Assembly: GCA_963666575.2 (NCBI GenBank) | Contig: CAXXYG010000006.1 | Coordinates: 1 to 64,000, forward strand | DNA length: 64,000 nucleotides | Source: JABMQB01 sp963666575 | GTDB lineage: Bacteria; Bacteroidota; Bacteroidia; Bacteroidales; Prolixibacteraceae | Reading direction: 5' to 3' | Shown: positions 37,059 through 49,636 of the stretch, piece after piece | How positions within the stretch are numbered: position 1 is the first letter of the stretch | Layout: every line of letters begins with the position of its first letter | Notes under the pieces: model-generated | Told to the model about the DNA's origin: nothing | The model's database searches: none | Seen by the model: the letters and a program-made list of their open reading frames with translations, nothing else | Position numbers and translations under genes: made by a program

Positions 37059-38054
37059 TTGAAGAAAAAAATTCTGAATGTTTTAAAATTCCTATTATTT
37101 TTTGTTATTGGTGCAGTCATTTTCTGGCTGATTTATAAGGACCAGGATATTAGTAGAATTAAAAGTATTTTACAAAACGATGTTAACTATATTTGGATTT
37201 GGATTTCGTTAATATTTGGGCTTTTGAGCCACATCAGTCGTTCCATTCGCTGGAACCTAATGATAAAACCACTCGGGCACAAACCACGTTTATTTAACAC
37301 ATTCTTAGCCGTAATGGTAGGTTACTTTATGAACCTGCTTATTCCACGAATGGGAGAAATTTCGCGCTGTGGGGTACTTTCGAGGTACGAAAAAATTTCA
37401 TTTACCAAACTTGTTGGAACAGTAGTTACAGAGCGTATTATTGATTTAATTATGTTACTTATCCTGTTCTTCATAGTATTGGTTACACAATTTGGCCAGG
37501 TATTGCGGTTTTTAAGTAAAAATCCTGAAATAGAAGAAAAAGTAACAGGAATAATCACCTCTCCCTATTTATATGGTGGGCTTATTTTTGTCATCATTAT
37601 TATTATTGTATACCGAAAAGCATTTCGTGACAATGTAATTTTTAAAAAAATTAATGAAACCATTAATCAATTTAAAGAAGGGCTGATTTCCATAAAAACC
37701 ATGAAAAAGAAAGGCAGTTTTATTGCCCATTCTGTTTTCATTTGGCTGATGTACTACCTGATGCTGTATATTTCGTTTTATGCATTCGATTTTACAATTG
37801 ATTTATCGCCTTTTGCAGGTTTAACCACATTTGTAATGGCTAGCTTTGGTATGGTTGCTCCGGTACAAGGAGGCATAGGTGCATGGCATTTTATGGCGAA
37901 AGAATCATTATCGTTATACGGTGTAGCAAATGAAAACGGAATTATTTTTGCCCTGGTTGTACACACTACAATGACCTTTATGATTTTTATATTAGGTGGA
38001 CTTTCATTAATGGTTTTACCTTTTATTAACCGCAGAAAAGAAAAAAGCAATTAG
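37059..38054 (+). CDS. Flippase-like membrane protein (LPG synthase TM-region family)
   Basis: 331 residues if TTG at 37059 is the start (MKKKILNVLKFLLFF, a typical basic plus hydrophobic beginning). The frame is open to an earlier TTG at 37011, which would add 16 residues (VCAVSKKLNTLNTEV) that look unlike a protein start. No ATG is available near either. About eight membrane segments, with ISRSIRWNLMI, MNLLIPRMGEISRCGVL and the PVQGGIGAWH motif typical of the lysylphosphatidylglycerol flippase/AglD-like family. The lipid substrate is unknown. Confidence 0.78.
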   Translation: MKKKILNVLKFLLFFVIGAVIFWLIYKDQDISRIKSILQNDVNYIWIWISLIFGLLSHISRSIRWNLMIKPLGHKPRLFNTFLAVMVGYFMNLLIPRMGEISRCGVLSRYEKISFTKLVGTVVTERIIDLIMLLILFFIVLVTQFGQVLRFLSKNPEIEEKVTGIITSPYLYGGLIFVIIIIIVYRKAFRDNVIFKKINETINQFKEGLISIKTMKKKGSFIAHSVFIWLMYYLMLYISFYAFDFTIDLSPFAGLTTFVMASFGMVAPVQGGIGAWHFMAKESLSLYGVANENGIIFALVVHTTMTFMIFILGGLSLMVLPFINRRKEKSN

Positions 38055-38108
38055 AGCATACTAACCAAATAAAAACTGGGCTTGTTCGTTTTTAATCATT
38101 GAGTAAAG

Positions 38109-38116
38109 TATTTTTG
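38109..38116 (+). promoter_or_regulatory. Candidate -7 element for FtsX-like permease gene
   Basis: TATTTTTG, exact TAnnTTTG, 17 bases before the ATG. A second identical octamer at 38125-38132 ends one base before ATG and is too close to be used unless translation begins elsewhere. Confidence 0.45.
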
Positions 38117-38133
38117 TGGTATAATATTTTTGA

Positions 38134-39387
38134 ATGAACACTGAACTATTTATTGCCAAACGCTTATTTTTTGATAAAAAATCATCAAATGGTTTATCAA
38201 AACGAATAATTAACATTGCACTTGTTGGGATTGCACTTGGTTTGGCAGTAATGATACTTTCGGTTTCAATTGTAACCGGTTTTAAAAATGAAATAAGGGA
38301 TAAAGTAATTGGATTTGGATCACACATTCAAATAATAAATTTCGATTCAAATTATTCATACGAAACCCAGCCTATTGAAAAAAATCAACCTTTTCTTTCA
38401 AAAATAAAACAAATCGAAAATATTTCGAGTATTAATATTTTTGGTACAAAACCCGGAATTATTAAAACGGAAAACAGTATCCAGGGAATTAATTTTAAGG
38501 GTGTAAGTGAAGATTACAATTGGTCATTCTTTGAAAAACACCTTATTCAGGGCACAATTCCAGAATTCGATGATACAGCCCGGTCAAACAAAATTCTTAT
38601 ATCACAGAAGGTAACTCAATTGCTGAAATTATCGATTGGAGATCCTGTAGTAACCGTTTTTATTAACAAAGATGAACGCAATCCGAGGATAATGCAATTT
38701 ATTATTGGGGGAATCTACAATACGGGGCTTGAAGAGTTTGATAATATTTTTATTATTGGCGATATAAAAAACATACAACGGCTTAACAATTGGGATCAAA
38801 ACCAGGTAAGCGGATTTGAAGTTAGCCTGGTTAATTTTGACCAACTTGAACAATCAGAAAGCCAAATAAGAGATTTGGTAATTAATTATAACGAAGACCC
38901 GGGAACGGCTTTACGAACAATTAGCATCCCTAGAAAATATCCACAAATTTTCGACTGGTTGGCAATTCTTGATATGAATGTATGGGTTATTTTAACGCTT
39001 ATGGTTTTGGTTGCTGGTTTTAATATGATTTCAGCATTGTTAGTATTAATCCTCGAAAGAATTTCGATGGTAGGTATTTTAAAAAGTATGGGCAGCCCAA
39101 ACTGGAGTATCCGGAAAACATTTTTGTACCTTTCGGGATTCCTGATTTCGCGTGGATTAATTTGGGGAAATATTATTGGAATTGTTATTCTTTTGCTTCA
39201 AAAGTATTTTAAAATAATACCATTGGACCCTGCTTCCTATTTTGTTGAAGTAGTACCCGTTAATTTTTCGATACCCGATATTCTGCTCTTAAATATTGGC
39301 ACAATGACGATTGTCTTAATCATTTTACTGGTGCCAAGTTATTATATTAGTAAAATTTCACCTGAAAAAACAATTCGTTTTAATTAA
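38134..39387 (+). CDS. FtsX-like ABC permease (LolC/LolE type)
   Basis: 417 residues. One N-terminal membrane segment (about 26-48), a periplasmic domain (about 50-270), and three C-terminal segments. The end of the domain has MISALLVLILERISMVGILKSMGSPNWSIRKTFLYLSG, the FtsX core with the coupling region. Similar proteins extract lipoproteins for the outer membrane; no ATPase gene is adjacent, so the partner is elsewhere. Only the family is supported. Confidence 0.85.
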   Translation: MNTELFIAKRLFFDKKSSNGLSKRIINIALVGIALGLAVMILSVSIVTGFKNEIRDKVIGFGSHIQIINFDSNYSYETQPIEKNQPFLSKIKQIENISSINIFGTKPGIIKTENSIQGINFKGVSEDYNWSFFEKHLIQGTIPEFDDTARSNKILISQKVTQLLKLSIGDPVVTVFINKDERNPRIMQFIIGGIYNTGLEEFDNIFIIGDIKNIQRLNNWDQNQVSGFEVSLVNFDQLEQSESQIRDLVINYNEDPGTALRTISIPRKYPQIFDWLAILDMNVWVILTLMVLVAGFNMISALLVLILERISMVGILKSMGSPNWSIRKTFLYLSGFLISRGLIWGNIIGIVILLLQKYFKIIPLDPASYFVEVVPVNFSIPDILLLNIGTMTIVLIILLVPSYYISKISPEKTIRFN

Positions 39388-39465
39388 CTTTTTAAAACTT
39401 AATTGTTTCACATTATAAATTAAAATCATTAGTAAGAAAGACACTTTAATAACGTTTACTTAGCA

Positions 39466-40098
39466 ATGGAATTATGTCATCAATATATTCATCAGCTAAA
39501 AAAAGAGTTGTTGCAAACTCTTCCCGGGGAAAGCTCACATCGGAAGATGATTCCACCAGGAAGAGAACAGTTTCCTTCAGATTCTGATATTTATCAAACA
39601 AAAAACAGCAGCGTTTTGGTTTTATTTTATCCAAAGGATAATGAGTTATTCCTTTGCTTAATAAAACGCCCCGGCACTATGAAACACCATGCCGGGCAGA
39701 TAGCATTTCCCGGAGGCAAAGTGGAAGAAACTGATTTAAATGTTGTTGATACCGCACTTCGGGAAGCAAATGAAGAGGTAGGTTTAGACCGTGAAAAAGT
39801 TACAATTCTTGGCACCTTGTCCAATCTTTTTATAAGTGCCAGTAATTTTTATGTTACTCCTGTTGTTGCATGGGCTTCAAGTCAACCCTCTTTTCAGATT
39901 GATCCAAACGAAGTGGATAACCTTATTCATTTCCCAATCAATAAATTTTTAACCAGCAAATCAATTCAAAAAGAAGAAATTGAAACATATACCGGAAAAA
40001 TAACTGTTGCATGTATTAAATTTGAAGGGGAGACTATTTGGGGAGCCACTGCAATGATTTTATCAGAACTTATTGATGTGATTAATCGATTTTACTAA
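39466..40098 (+). CDS. CoA pyrophosphatase-type NUDIX hydrolase
   Basis: 210 residues. The family pattern LIKRPGTMKHHAGQIAFPGG (66-84) leads into the NUDIX box with ALREANEEVGL at 97-107 holding the metal-binding Glu residues. This combination is that of CoA/acyl-CoA pyrophosphatases (NudL/UPF0035) rather than ADP-ribose or MutT enzymes. Probably hydrolyses oxidised or unwanted CoA to phosphopantetheine and 3',5'-ADP. Its stop overlaps the convergent mltF stop by four bases. Confidence 0.85.
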   Translation: MELCHQYIHQLKKELLQTLPGESSHRKMIPPGREQFPSDSDIYQTKNSSVLVLFYPKDNELFLCLIKRPGTMKHHAGQIAFPGGKVEETDLNVVDTALREANEEVGLDREKVTILGTLSNLFISASNFYVTPVVAWASSQPSFQIDPNEVDNLIHFPINKFLTSKSIQKEEIETYTGKITVACIKFEGETIWGATAMILSELIDVINRFY

Positions 40099-41546
40099 TT
40101 TGAAATCACATTCAAATAATGTTCGTAGGTATTAATTACTTTTAATACATAATCATAGGTTTCTTCTCCTCGGCAATAACCCCACCTAACAACAGGATCT
40201 TTAAAGTACTTTTGTGCAGATTTATTAAGTATATAAAAATCGACACTCTCGCTCCAAATATGTGGATCTTTCTTGTATTTTTTAGCCAATCGTTGCGCAT
40301 CCTTTACATGCCCTAATCCAACATTGTATGCTGCCAAAACAAATTTTACTCGTTGCGAAGAATCAGCAATTGTTGGTTCGAAATAATCATTCAGCCATGA
40401 AAGCATTTTAACACCACCCTCAATATTTTGAGTTGGATCTTGAACATTTTCAACATCAAAAAAATCGGCAGTTGATGGCATAAGTTGCATTAAACCAATA
40501 GCACCAGTCCACGATTCAACTTCAGGATCAAATCCCGATTCGGTAAAAATAACTGATGAGACTAAACGCCAATCCCATCCATTTTTTTCAGAAATATCAC
40601 GTACAATATCATCATAAATCGAAATTTTTCCTCCGGCAATGCTATGGTATTCGCTTACTGCCCTGATTTTTGTTCGATGACTCAAAAAATATTTATGATA
40701 TATTATATTATAAAGAGCTGTTCTTTTAAATGAAATCAGCCATGTATTAATAAACTTTAATAAAAGTTCAGAGTCCTTATTTACTGCCCAGGCAATATTC
40801 TGATTAAAACTAATTGGAGTTAAAATATCGAGCCCACTATAATATGTTTGATTTACAGTTGCCACATTTTCATCGCAAACGGTGTAATCAATTTCGCCAC
40901 TGGCAACAAGCCCTATTAATTTTTCAACACCATAAATAGTATCTTCAACAATATTAATAGCTCCACCAATTTCCTGCGATAAATTTAATAATCGTTGATA
41001 ATAAGCTGTGTTTTTTTGGACATGCACTGTTTTCCCTATCAGGTCGAGTTGACTTCGAACAAGGGTCTTAGATACATCCTCCTGAGTCATCGATTTAAAA
41101 TCATCAGGAAGACGTTGCACCAAAACCTGCCTGGTTTGTTCAAATGGTTCGGTAAAGCTTATTATTTCATTACGTTCCTTTGTAATTGTAAGATTTTTGG
41201 CAATTAAATCGTACCTGCCGTTCCTGAGCCCATCAAAAGTTTCTTGCATATTATTGCTTACAACAATTTCAAGTTTTACATCTAATTCTTTGGCTAATTC
41301 GCGCAAAATCTCATATGTAAATCCCATGGGTACACCTCGGTACACAAAATAATTGGTCGAATTGTAATCGACAACAACCTTTAGGATTTTCTTTTTGTAG
41401 ATATTCTTTAATGCTTCAGGTGCCTTCTGAACGACTTGAATCTCATCGTTTTTAGGAAGTTCACTTGTTTTTTGTTTTGAATTACATGAAATAAAAGCAG
41501 ACAAGCCAAAAACAAGCGCTAAGATATTTGTGATGATTTTCCCCAT
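40095..41546 (-). CDS. mltF: Membrane-bound lytic transglycosylase F
   Basis: 483 residues. Lipoprotein signal with lipobox AFISC (Cys21). Residues about 50-290 form a periplasmic solute-binding (SBP_bac_3) domain, and about 310-460 an SLT lysozyme-like domain with catalytic Glu336 (VIFTESGFDP) and GLMQLMPSTA. Cleaves peptidoglycan glycan chains to 1,6-anhydro products. 20 bases downstream of the porin gene, probably co-transcribed. Confidence 0.92.
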   Translation of the reverse strand: MGKIITNILALVFGLSAFISCNSKQKTSELPKNDEIQVVQKAPEALKNIYKKKILKVVVDYNSTNYFVYRGVPMGFTYEILRELAKELDVKLEIVVSNNMQETFDGLRNGRYDLIAKNLTITKERNEIISFTEPFEQTRQVLVQRLPDDFKSMTQEDVSKTLVRSQLDLIGKTVHVQKNTAYYQRLLNLSQEIGGAINIVEDTIYGVEKLIGLVASGEIDYTVCDENVATVNQTYYSGLDILTPISFNQNIAWAVNKDSELLLKFINTWLISFKRTALYNIIYHKYFLSHRTKIRAVSEYHSIAGGKISIYDDIVRDISEKNGWDWRLVSSVIFTESGFDPEVESWTGAIGLMQLMPSTADFFDVENVQDPTQNIEGGVKMLSWLNDYFEPTIADSSQRVKFVLAAYNVGLGHVKDAQRLAKKYKKDPHIWSESVDFYILNKSAQKYFKDPVVRWGYCRGEETYDYVLKVINTYEHYLNVISN

Positions 41547-41566
41547 AAATTAGGTTTACTTCACTT

Positions 41567-43531
41567 CTAATCGTAAAATGCCCATGCTATTCCTAAACGA
41601 AAAGTCCTACGATTCATAGGATAATGTAATGTAGTAAAATATTCCTTATTAATAAATTCAGTTCCAATATTCATCCATTTAAAGAATACTCTTGTTCGTT
41701 TTAGTTTTAAAGAAGCATACACATCAATATAAGGATAATTCCCTAATTCTTTTTCATTCTGAAGATAAAACAATCCTGTGGCAGGATTAAATGCATCGGC
41801 ATAATACTGAGTATTAAACCTGGTATCGAAACCAATTTGTGTGTACATTACTTTTGAGATGACAAACTTATAATTTCCGCCTATATGTGCCGAAAAATCA
41901 GGTAAATGAATGTAATCTTCCAATGAAGCTTTTTGCACCAGTAATTTAGTATTTAAAGTAAACCGCTTAAAATGAAACGATTTATTCAAATAGGCAGCTA
42001 AAACAAGTATTTCCTTTTTGGTTTGATCAGGAATTCCAAACTCATTATAATAGATATAATTATTTAAAAGGGCATAATTAAAACCTGTTTCAAAAGAATG
42101 TTTTGGTGCCATAAACTTTATTCCGGCAACCATTTTCTGTTCATTATTAAACTGATTTAACCATTTAAAATGGCTGGATGAAAATTTTTGCTGAAAATAA
42201 TCAGGAACCAAAGTTTCGATTCGTCCAGTAATTTTTAAACTTGCCAGCGAATCTCCAAAAAATTTAATAGGTTTTGTAATTACACCTGATAATTGAGTTT
42301 GACCGCTACGGTAGCCTGTTACATAAAAACGGCCTTCGAAATTCCATTTCCAAAACTTTCCTGTCTCCTTAAAAATACCACCTCCTACATATAAATTTGC
42401 ATGATGGTTAATTTTATTATTTGTAACGACAAAAGGATTTACTGTCTTAATTAAATCGCCTCCAAGGTAAGCTTGTTTCCCGAAACTGTACTTATGACCG
42501 GCAGTTTCATATTGTTTTATTTTTAAAATATTGGTTATGCGCGAATACCTGATTGAATCAAAAACAACGGTAGTATCCACGTATGTATTTGCAAAATATC
42601 CTAAATTTACTTCCTCTTCCGAAAACTGCTTAACATTATTCGACATTTCAAAAGAATACAAAATGCCAATTTTGGGTTTAAAAGCTTCAATCCCTTCTTC
42701 CTCTTCTCCTGTATTTATATAATTCCCAATCCGGTATTCAGCATTAGCAAAAAATACGTTTTTTCGAAGTTTATTTAGTGTCCCCGTGAGGTTAACGTTT
42801 ATTTTTTCTAAATCCTTTTTCTCAAGTAAATGGTCATCATCAACCATTCCCCCATTCTCAATATTATTTATTCCATTTGAAATAAAACCTCCATGAAAAA
42901 TCCATTCGTTTTTAATATAACTTGAATATAAAGTGACAAAATGATTTTTGCTATCCTGCTCGAGGTATTGCCCTTCAGATGACCCCTGGACGTAACGAAA
43001 TGTAGCATTCCAGTATTGGTTTATATTTTGTGTATGAAGGACATTAAAACGGGTTTCATTCTTATCATTCCGTTTTTCGCTTTGGCTGTATTCAAGTAAT
43101 GAATATGGCGTGGTAGTATTATAATAATTTATAGATCGCGGAGTAAGCAAATAAGCCCCGTGATTTCGTAAAAAGAAAAAATCGATACCCGTTTCCCTCT
43201 CAAAAAAATTATTGTTTAAATACGCTCCACCATAGTTCCCGGTATAGGTATTTGTAATCGAATTTTGATAAGCAGGATGAAAAATATGAAAATTTTCCTG
43301 CAGAGTATCCAAAATATATTCTTCGAGGAATAATCCATCACTTTTTAATTTCCAGGAATTAATTTTGCTTTCAACAGCTTTTATATCTTTCTCAGCATCT
43401 AATTGTTCTTCCTGCGAGATTCCACCACCGTATGGGTCACTTCCTTCTTGTCCAAATTCAGGCCTTACCTGAGCATTTAAAAAAGTAGAAACTAAAACAA
43501 CAAAAATATTTATTAGCCAAATCTTTTTCAT
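41567..43531 (-). CDS. Putative outer-membrane porin (Bacteroidota Porin_10-like)
   Basis: 654 residues. Signal peptide to about residue 20 (ending FLNAQ), then a Gly-rich linker RPEFGQEGSDPYGGG and many amphipathic beta-strands to the C-terminal LGIAWAFYD. The order and length fit the putative porin family of Bacteroidota. Substrate unknown. It heads a two-gene leftward unit with mltF, and its start lies 112 bases from the rRNA operon terminator. Confidence 0.78.
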   Translation of the reverse strand: MKKIWLINIFVVLVSTFLNAQVRPEFGQEGSDPYGGGISQEEQLDAEKDIKAVESKINSWKLKSDGLFLEEYILDTLQENFHIFHPAYQNSITNTYTGNYGGAYLNNNFFERETGIDFFFLRNHGAYLLTPRSINYYNTTTPYSLLEYSQSEKRNDKNETRFNVLHTQNINQYWNATFRYVQGSSEGQYLEQDSKNHFVTLYSSYIKNEWIFHGGFISNGINNIENGGMVDDDHLLEKKDLEKINVNLTGTLNKLRKNVFFANAEYRIGNYINTGEEEEGIEAFKPKIGILYSFEMSNNVKQFSEEEVNLGYFANTYVDTTVVFDSIRYSRITNILKIKQYETAGHKYSFGKQAYLGGDLIKTVNPFVVTNNKINHHANLYVGGGIFKETGKFWKWNFEGRFYVTGYRSGQTQLSGVITKPIKFFGDSLASLKITGRIETLVPDYFQQKFSSSHFKWLNQFNNEQKMVAGIKFMAPKHSFETGFNYALLNNYIYYNEFGIPDQTKKEILVLAAYLNKSFHFKRFTLNTKLLVQKASLEDYIHLPDFSAHIGGNYKFVISKVMYTQIGFDTRFNTQYYADAFNPATGLFYLQNEKELGNYPYIDVYASLKLKRTRVFFKWMNIGTEFINKEYFTTLHYPMNRRTFRLGIAWAFYD

Positions 43532-43643
43532 ACTGAATTGTAAACTTCCGTAAAACTATAAAAAGGTTTTTAGCTACGTTCATTTAAAAATGACTTTTCA
43601 CTATAATTAACAACTTTTAAACACGAAATGGCTTAAAAACAAA

Positions 43644-43671
43644 AAGCCCTGGCTCAAAAGAACCAGGGCTT
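43644..43671 (-). terminator. Terminator of rRNA operon
   Basis: Stem AAGCCCTGG / CCAGGGCTT with a ten-base loop. On the minus strand the stem runs straight into TTTTTGTTTTT. It lies directly after 5S rRNA. Confidence 0.9.
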
Positions 43672-43676
43672 GGAAA

Positions 43677-43786
<110 letters not shown>

Positions 43787-43858
43787 AAATCTTTAAGGCT
43801 TACTCTCCGAATAACCGGAGCCAACTTTAAGTGCCTTGCGGGCGTATATACCCAATAA

Positions 43859-43875
43859 CTTTAGGCATGCTGGAA
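43859..43875 (-). other. Downstream half of pre-23S processing stem
   Basis: CTTTAGGCATGCTGGAA on the plus strand pairs, in the transcript, with the segment at 46784-46799 (one bulge, one G-U). The two halves flank mature 23S and would form an RNase III-type stem. Confidence 0.6.
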
Positions 43876-43913
43876 TAGCAAAAAACATGTTCAATAAATT
43901 ACGAAAACCTACT

Positions 43914-46720
<2,807 letters not shown>

Positions 46721-47024
46721 ACGTAGAATTCTCGTATCTTTACTTTACTTCAACAATTTCTTGTTATCGTTTTTTACTAATATTTCCAACATGCCAAAGA
46801 ACTTTATAACTAATAATTGCCTCACAATAATTACCGCCAAGTACTTTAATGTACTTTCCTGCATTACCGATTAACTTTTAGTTAAACGTGGGTATTTTTG
46901 GGCTCGAACCAAACTATATATGCCCCGGCGGCATACCCTAAATTCCATTATTTCAATTTGAACGTTGCTTTAAACTGTAACAGTTAAAGGCTTTTTTTGT
47001 TTTTCAACTTTTACCCTCTTTTTG
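46721..47024. other. 16S-23S spacer, 23S-proximal part
   Basis: About 300 bases between 23S and tRNA-Ala. It holds the upstream half of the 23S processing stem at 46784-46799 and a small hairpin TATGCC / GGCATA near 46919-46935. No gene. Confidence 0.5.
46784..46799 (-). other. Upstream half of pre-23S processing stem
   Basis: TTCCAACATGCCAAAG; in the transcript it is complementary to the segment beyond the 3' end of 23S at 43859-43875. Confidence 0.6.
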
Positions 47025-47098
47025 TGGAGAATAAGGGAGTCGAACCCTTGACCTCCTGCGTGCAAGGCAGGCGCTCTAGCCAACTGAGCTAATCCCCC
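47025..47098 (-). tRNA. tRNA-Ala (anticodon TGC)
   Basis: 74 bases on the minus strand. Acceptor GGGGGAT pairs with ATTCTCC, D-arm GCTCAGTTGGCTAGAGC, anticodon loop CTTGCAC with TGC, and T-arm GGGTTCGACTCCC. CCA is not encoded. Part of the rRNA spacer. Confidence 0.95.
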
Positions 47099-47103
47099 GG
47101 ATT

Positions 47104-47166
47104 CCAGTTTGCAATTGCCAGTTTACAGTTTGCAGATTTTTTACTGCCTACTGCCTCTGCCTACCG
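47104..47166. repeat. Tandem-repeat element between tRNA-Ala and tRNA-Ile
   Basis: On the minus strand: repeated GGCAGTA-like heptads, then AAAAAA, then repeated CTGCAAACTGTAAACTG-like units. It has the same layout as the elements at 15654, 47262 and 55588 but different unit letters. Confidence 0.5.
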
Positions 47167-47178
47167 GTTACTGGGCTG

Positions 47179-47252
47179 TAGTCCCGCCCAGACTTGAACT
47201 GGGGACCCCTACATTATCAGTGTAGTGCTCTAACCAGCTGAGCTACGGGACT
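47179..47252 (-). tRNA. tRNA-Ile (anticodon GAT)
   Basis: 74 bases on the minus strand. Acceptor AGTCCCG / CGGGACT, D-arm GCTCAGCTGGTTAGAGC, anticodon loop CTGATAA with GAT, T-arm CCAGTTCAAGTCTGG. CCA is not encoded. Ile before Ala is the usual order in bacterial rRNA spacers. Confidence 0.95.
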
Positions 47253-47261
47253 GTCTTTAAG

Positions 47262-47356
47262 AATTGTGTGTTGTTGGGTGTTGAATTATGGATTGTGTAA
47301 AATACCTAATCCTCGTTCCCCGATCCATAACAACTATCCTCAATTCTTCAATCCCT
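47262..47356. repeat. Degenerate repeat element between tRNA-Ile and 16S
   Basis: The left half carries GT-rich units (TTGTGTG, TTGTTGGGTG, TTGAATTATGGATTGTG), then TAAAATA, then CA/CT-rich units (GATCCATAACAACTATCC, TCAATTCTTCAATCCC). Left and right blocks share reverse-complement words such as ATGGAT / ATCCAT, giving an imperfect inverted repeat. Confidence 0.45.
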
Positions 47357-47404
47357 ATTATATAATAATAAGATAAAAAAAAGCAGGTAAAGAAAAAACC
47401 TAAG

Positions 47405-47419
47405 CAAACAAAAGCACCT
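47405..47419 (-). other. Downstream half of pre-16S processing stem
   Basis: CAAACAAAAGCACCT lies just past the 16S 3' end. In the transcript AGGTGCT pairs with AGCACCT from 48980-48999 beyond the 5' end, with flanking A/T pairs. Confidence 0.5.
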
Positions 47420-47427
47420 TCGCTCCA

Positions 47428-48950
<1,523 letters not shown>

Positions 48951-48979
48951 AATTATAAAAAGTTAAATATCTCTCGCTT

Positions 48980-48999
48980 AGGTGCTTGCTTTGTTTTAC
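48980..48999 (-). other. Upstream half of pre-16S processing stem
   Basis: AGGTGCTTGCTTTGTTTTAC on the plus strand; complementary in the transcript to 47405-47419 with a small bulge. Confidence 0.5.
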
Positions 49000-49175
49000 T
49001 CAAAAGGTTTTTTCTTGTTTTACCTTGCTTTTTTTTATCTTATCTCAATACTACAAAGAACTCATAAAAAATCAGCACCTATTTTTAAATAATCCTAAAT
49101 GCTGAATAATCTTCCATTTTAATATTTTCCGCGACTCTAAAACCAACCGTTGTTGGTTATTTATTTTCGGGGTGG

Positions 49176-49207
49176 CAAAGATAGATATTGAATATTTACC
49201 CTCCAAA
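49176..49207 (-). promoter_or_regulatory. rRNA promoter, 16S-proximal
   Basis: Minus strand: TTTG (49204-49207), 20-base spacer, TATCTTTG (49176-49183). Exact Bacteroidota -33 and -7 boxes. About 225 bases upstream of mature 16S. Confidence 0.8.
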
Positions 49208-49355
49208 TTTTTTGAAGCTTTTTTGAACTTTTTTTTCGACGGCTTAAAAACTCTTAAACCTCTTAAAATACTGGCCTTATACAAAAACCAATCCTTTTTT
49301 AACTCCTCTAATTACCCCCTTAAATATGTCGTAGAACTTGCTCTTAAAGCGGCTG

Positions 49356-49386
49356 CAAATGTAAGCACCTTTTTTGATTCTCCAAA
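49356..49386 (-). promoter_or_regulatory. rRNA promoter, middle
   Basis: Minus strand: TTTG (49383-49386), 19-base spacer, TACATTTG (49356-49363), then CAGCCGCTTT. The downstream sequence is shared with the distal promoter, so the two look like a duplication. Confidence 0.85.
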
Positions 49387-49524
49387 TGTTTTCTGGCTTT
49401 TTTTGAACTTTATTTTTTAACCCTGTTAATGGACTAAAAACAAAACCCTTTTTACCGTATTACAACACTCGTTACTCAAAAATGTTTTTACATCAACAAC
49501 TCACAGAACTTCCAAAAGCGGCTG

Positions 49525-49555
49525 CAAAAGTAATCGCTTATTTTGAGTTTCCAAA
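49525..49555 (-). promoter_or_regulatory. rRNA promoter, distal
   Basis: Minus strand: TTTG (49552-49555), 19-base spacer, TACTTTTG (49525-49532), then CAGCCGCTTTT. Same spacing and same initial transcribed sequence as the middle promoter. Confidence 0.85.
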
Positions 49556-49636
49556 TTTATTATTGAAAAAAATAATGCCTTTAGCCAACCCAATACACCA
49601 ACTCGCTGTAAATCAATTTTAAATGAATGAATCTTT

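Larger units (their letters stand above)
48951..49636. other. rRNA operon upstream region
   Basis: About 690 bases between 16S and modC, with no gene; short open frames on both strands are chance. It carries the 16S leader with half of the processing stem (48980-48999) and three promoters at 49176-49207, 49356-49386 and 49525-49555. A-rich tracts with AAGTTCAAAAAA on the minus strand lie upstream of the two promoters nearer to 16S, around 49215-49240 and 49393-49420, and could act as UP-like elements. Confidence 0.6.

Noticed and set aside
38125..38132. Second TATTTTTG directly before the FtsX-like ATG
   Set aside because: Transcription from it would start inside the coding region; the copy at 38109 is better placed.
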